Positions 62,292-64,000 of a stretch of DNA of 64,000 nt are shown here, piece by piece. The DNA comes from Fodinibius sp. Rm-B-1B1-1 (GTDB taxonomy: Bacteria; Bacteroidota; Rhodothermia; Balneolales; Balneolaceae), in assembly GCF_038594945.1 (NCBI RefSeq), contig NZ_JBCFYD010000002.1:1054001-1118000 (forward strand). The letters run 5' to 3'. Made by a program: the position numbers and the translations under genes. The stretch's first letter is position 1. The number at the start of each line of letters is the position of its first letter. The notes beneath the pieces are model-generated. The model was not told where the DNA came from and searched no databases. It worked only from the letters and a program-made list of their open reading frames with translations.

Positions 62292-62646
62292 TTAAATTGC
62301 TTCAAAAGAATGCTTTAATCGGATGTCTTTAGAAGATCGCCCGACTGCACGACTATCAGAAACCACCCCATCGCTGGTCGCAGGCAATATCCAAAATTGG
62401 AGAATAAATATTAGTATATCCCAGTGCTTTAGCTTCTGAGCCTGTTACTTGTCCAATTTTAGATACCAGATCATCTACACGTTGTACTATATTTTTATTC
62501 GGATCTTCATAGATATCTTTCTCTCCATTTTTATTAAAATCGATCCATCTTTCATGACATATATCGCTACTTTGTCCCATCGCTGAAATGGATAGGACAA
62601 AGAGCAATACAAATGCGAAAACAAAGGTTTGGGCATTATGAATCAC
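62292..62646 (-). pseudogene. relic of a GH3 beta-glucosidase
   Basis: Only four separated pieces of a normally roughly 750-residue GH3 enzyme remain, spliced together. They are: (1) signal peptide and RWIDFNKNGEKDIYEDPNK with RVDDLVSK, the mature N-terminus; (2) EAKALGYTNIYSPILDIA with DQRWG, from the catalytic barrel; (3) in another frame VVSDSRA, the SD nucleophile motif; (4) VGRSSKDIRLKHSFE, the last strands of the C-terminal FnIII domain. The first frame stops at the GGF after RWG. The gene therefore decayed by at least three internal deletions and a frameshift. It stays between lacZ and galM, so it once belonged to the sugar operon. Confidence 0.8.
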
Positions 62647-62661
62647 AATTAGATTACCTAT

Positions 62662-64000
62662 CTATTGATTCTTTATGGGCTGAAGGACGAAATCATAGTG
62701 ATATTCATCTTCTAACAAGCGATATTTATCTAAAGGCATATTCCCCCAACTATTATCACCACCAACTCCACGCTGTTTATAATCGATGTGAAGTTCGACC
62801 AAATCACGTGTTGGTACTTGGTAATAGTAATCGAGTTCTCCTTCCAGATCTTCTGTTCTATAGTGGTGAGCATTTATATTAAGAGGTTCAGACAAGCTAT
62901 TTACTATTAAACCCATGTCATCCTCATTTTGCAATTTTGCCCATCGTACGCCCGTTTTATTCCCATTTTCCTGGGGAGTCATATAAGGGACAAATTGTTC
63001 TAAAACAGTGCCTGAATATTCTCCCACAAAGGCGCTGGTTTTGCGATCCGGATAATTCTCATGAGGACCCCTCCCGAACCATTTTATGTTTTTAAATTCG
63101 CCAGGCAGTTCCATACTCATTCCGAACCTGGGAAGCTCCGGCAATGTATCATTAGCTGCTTTGAATGAAGCATTTACCTTTATAGCTCCATTGCCATAGA
63201 TAGTATAATCAGCATTGAAAGATGATTGACTCTTTTCAAATATTGATTCCGTGGAAATAAATATTTCGCTTTCTGACCTAATCGTGGATTCCATTGCTTT
63301 AAGCTCCCATTGATCAGCCAAATTCTTCCAGATTGCAGCACGTTCGGGTAACCCATCTCCAGCATCATTACTTGTAGGTGCTCTCCAGAAATCAGGTTTG
63401 AGCCCTCTTTTTATCAAATGTTGCCCATCAACAATATACGTCTTTAGAAAGCCGCCTTTCCGATCAAAGATAATGGTGAAATTGTCCCCTTCAATCCGAA
63501 AATCTTTATCGGATTTAAATAGCGTGATTTTTTCTGACTGTTTATCTGCAATTTTCTTCGAACTCTGCTCAAAAGGAAGTTTAAACTGCTCTTTTGCTAC
63601 GATATGTCCTTTTTCCAACAAACCGGTATCTTCTTTCATCCGGGCATAGACGTTTATGAAATATTCTTTGTTAGGGTTGATTTCTATATCCCCGATCGGA
63701 ATACCTACCTTGCGATTTTCTCCGGGTTCTATAGCATTCCCTATAAGCTCATCACCTTCTTTTATTTTTTGTGTATCTTCGAAAACCTCCCAATTGAATG
63801 TAAATCTATCCGTATTAACAAACTCATACTGATTACTGATAGTAATAACGCCATTCTGAAGATCTTTTGGCTCAAATTTGAGATATTGATACACTTTCTT
63901 GACTTCTTTAAGGGCTGGCGTAGCAGTACCATCGGTAAATAATAGTCCATTAAAAGCAAATGGTCCATCAGTTGGGGTATCTTCGGGTCCAAAAGCCCCA
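62662..64000 (-). CDS. lacZ: beta-galactosidase (GH2, LacZ-type), 5' end outside the window
   Basis: The readable 446 codons are the C-terminal part of a GH2 beta-galactosidase. FGPEDTPTDGPFAFNGL-type residues (after the catalytic barrel) are followed by the Bgal_small (domain 5) region with LKPDFWRAPTSNDAGDGLP, FGRGPHENYPDRKTSAFVGEY and a C-terminal GGDNSWG. The frame continues to the window edge without a stop; the GTG at 63894 is only an internal codon. Hydrolysis of lactose or galactosides would feed the Leloir genes downstream. A short gap (15 bp) separates it from the GH3 relic. Confidence 0.93.
   Translation of the reverse strand, partial: GAFGPEDTPTDGPFAFNGLLFTDGTATPALKEVKKVYQYLKFEPKDLQNGVITISNQYEFVNTDRFTFNWEVFEDTQKIKEGDELIGNAIEPGENRKVGIPIGDIEINPNKEYFINVYARMKEDTGLLEKGHIVAKEQFKLPFEQSSKKIADKQSEKITLFKSDKDFRIEGDNFTIIFDRKGGFLKTYIVDGQHLIKRGLKPDFWRAPTSNDAGDGLPERAAIWKNLADQWELKAMESTIRSESEIFISTESIFEKSQSSFNADYTIYGNGAIKVNASFKAANDTLPELPRFGMSMELPGEFKNIKWFGRGPHENYPDRKTSAFVGEYSGTVLEQFVPYMTPQENGNKTGVRWAKLQNEDDMGLIVNSLSEPLNINAHHYRTEDLEGELDYYYQVPTRDLVELHIDYKQRGVGGDNSWGNMPLDKYRLLEDEYHYDFVLQPIKNQ

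Noticed and set aside
63762-63894. GTG/ATG starts near 63894 and the 76-codon ORF at 63762-63992 as a separate beta-galactosidase start
   Set aside because: The lacZ frame continues without a stop to the window edge with clear GH2 motifs (FGPEDTPTDGPF), so the true start is outside the window.
1-64000. CRISPR arrays, insertion sequences, prophage or integrative elements
   Set aside because: I found no regularly spaced direct repeats, transposase, integrase or phage structural genes, and no tRNA-flanking direct repeat.

Overview
This window reads as chromosomal DNA of a diderm (outer-membrane) bacterium of the Bacteroidota/Rhodothermota/Balneolota group. My best guess is a Balneolota (Fodinibius- or Gracilimonas-like) marine or halophilic heterotroph. 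The reasons are: base composition around 40-45% G+C by eye, many Bacteroidota-style lipoproteins with a bare SC/GC lipobox, Omp85, RND and TolC envelope proteins, a GatA with a helical insert, a NarX-type kinase, and a lone carotenoid desaturase. The rank is inferred from family resemblance; no 16S gene or marker phylogeny is available here. The window is gene dense, with about 50 protein genes, one tRNA and no insertion sequence, phage or CRISPR.

Layout. 0-8 kb: queG, an ECF sigma factor, a small outer-membrane barrel, then a leftward run tatA-gatA-SDR-M28 peptidase-prmA-ppx. 8-13 kb: rightward DUF2795, an Omp85 (BamA/TamA) protein, a cyclic-nucleotide-binding protein and rlmD. 13-21.6 kb: S10 peptidase, CrtI-family desaturase, YfcE-like phosphoesterase, a GT2/M50-like membrane protein pair, a DUF1684 lipoprotein, a methyltransferase, endonuclease IV and DUF1761. 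21.6-22.1 kb is gene-free but holds what looks like a complete structured RNA gene of about 260 nt. Its last domain copies the sensor half of a TPP riboswitch but lacks the other half.

22-39.4 kb is one leftward block: a CheB-like protein with an altered active site, a 2882-residue cyclic beta-1,2-glucan synthase, DUF5335, a P-type cation ATPase, Hsp20, a NarL-type response regulator with a PAS histidine kinase, and an unknown 254-residue protein. Three near-identical palindromes (GGGA..TCCC core) lie upstream of three transcription units here. The block looks like a two-component stress regulon comparable in content to the actinobacterial DosR regulon.

39.6-43.7 kb: deoC, a full-length aldehyde dehydrogenase and a half-length catalytically dead ALDH, together resembling a split ALDH16 for deoxyribose catabolism, then a SPOR lipoprotein. 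43.7-49.2 kb: a TPR lipoprotein with a gluzincin site, ychF, a PPP phosphatase, nusB and a tRNA-Val(GAC) with C at position 33. 49.4-56.9 kb: a Met/His-rich cytochrome c lipoprotein and a MarR-controlled RND efflux operon with two matching operators. 57-64 kb: a galactose/lactose operon (lacZ, running off the right edge, then a GH3 relic, galM, a sodium/sugar symporter, galK, galT) feeding the Leloir pathway.
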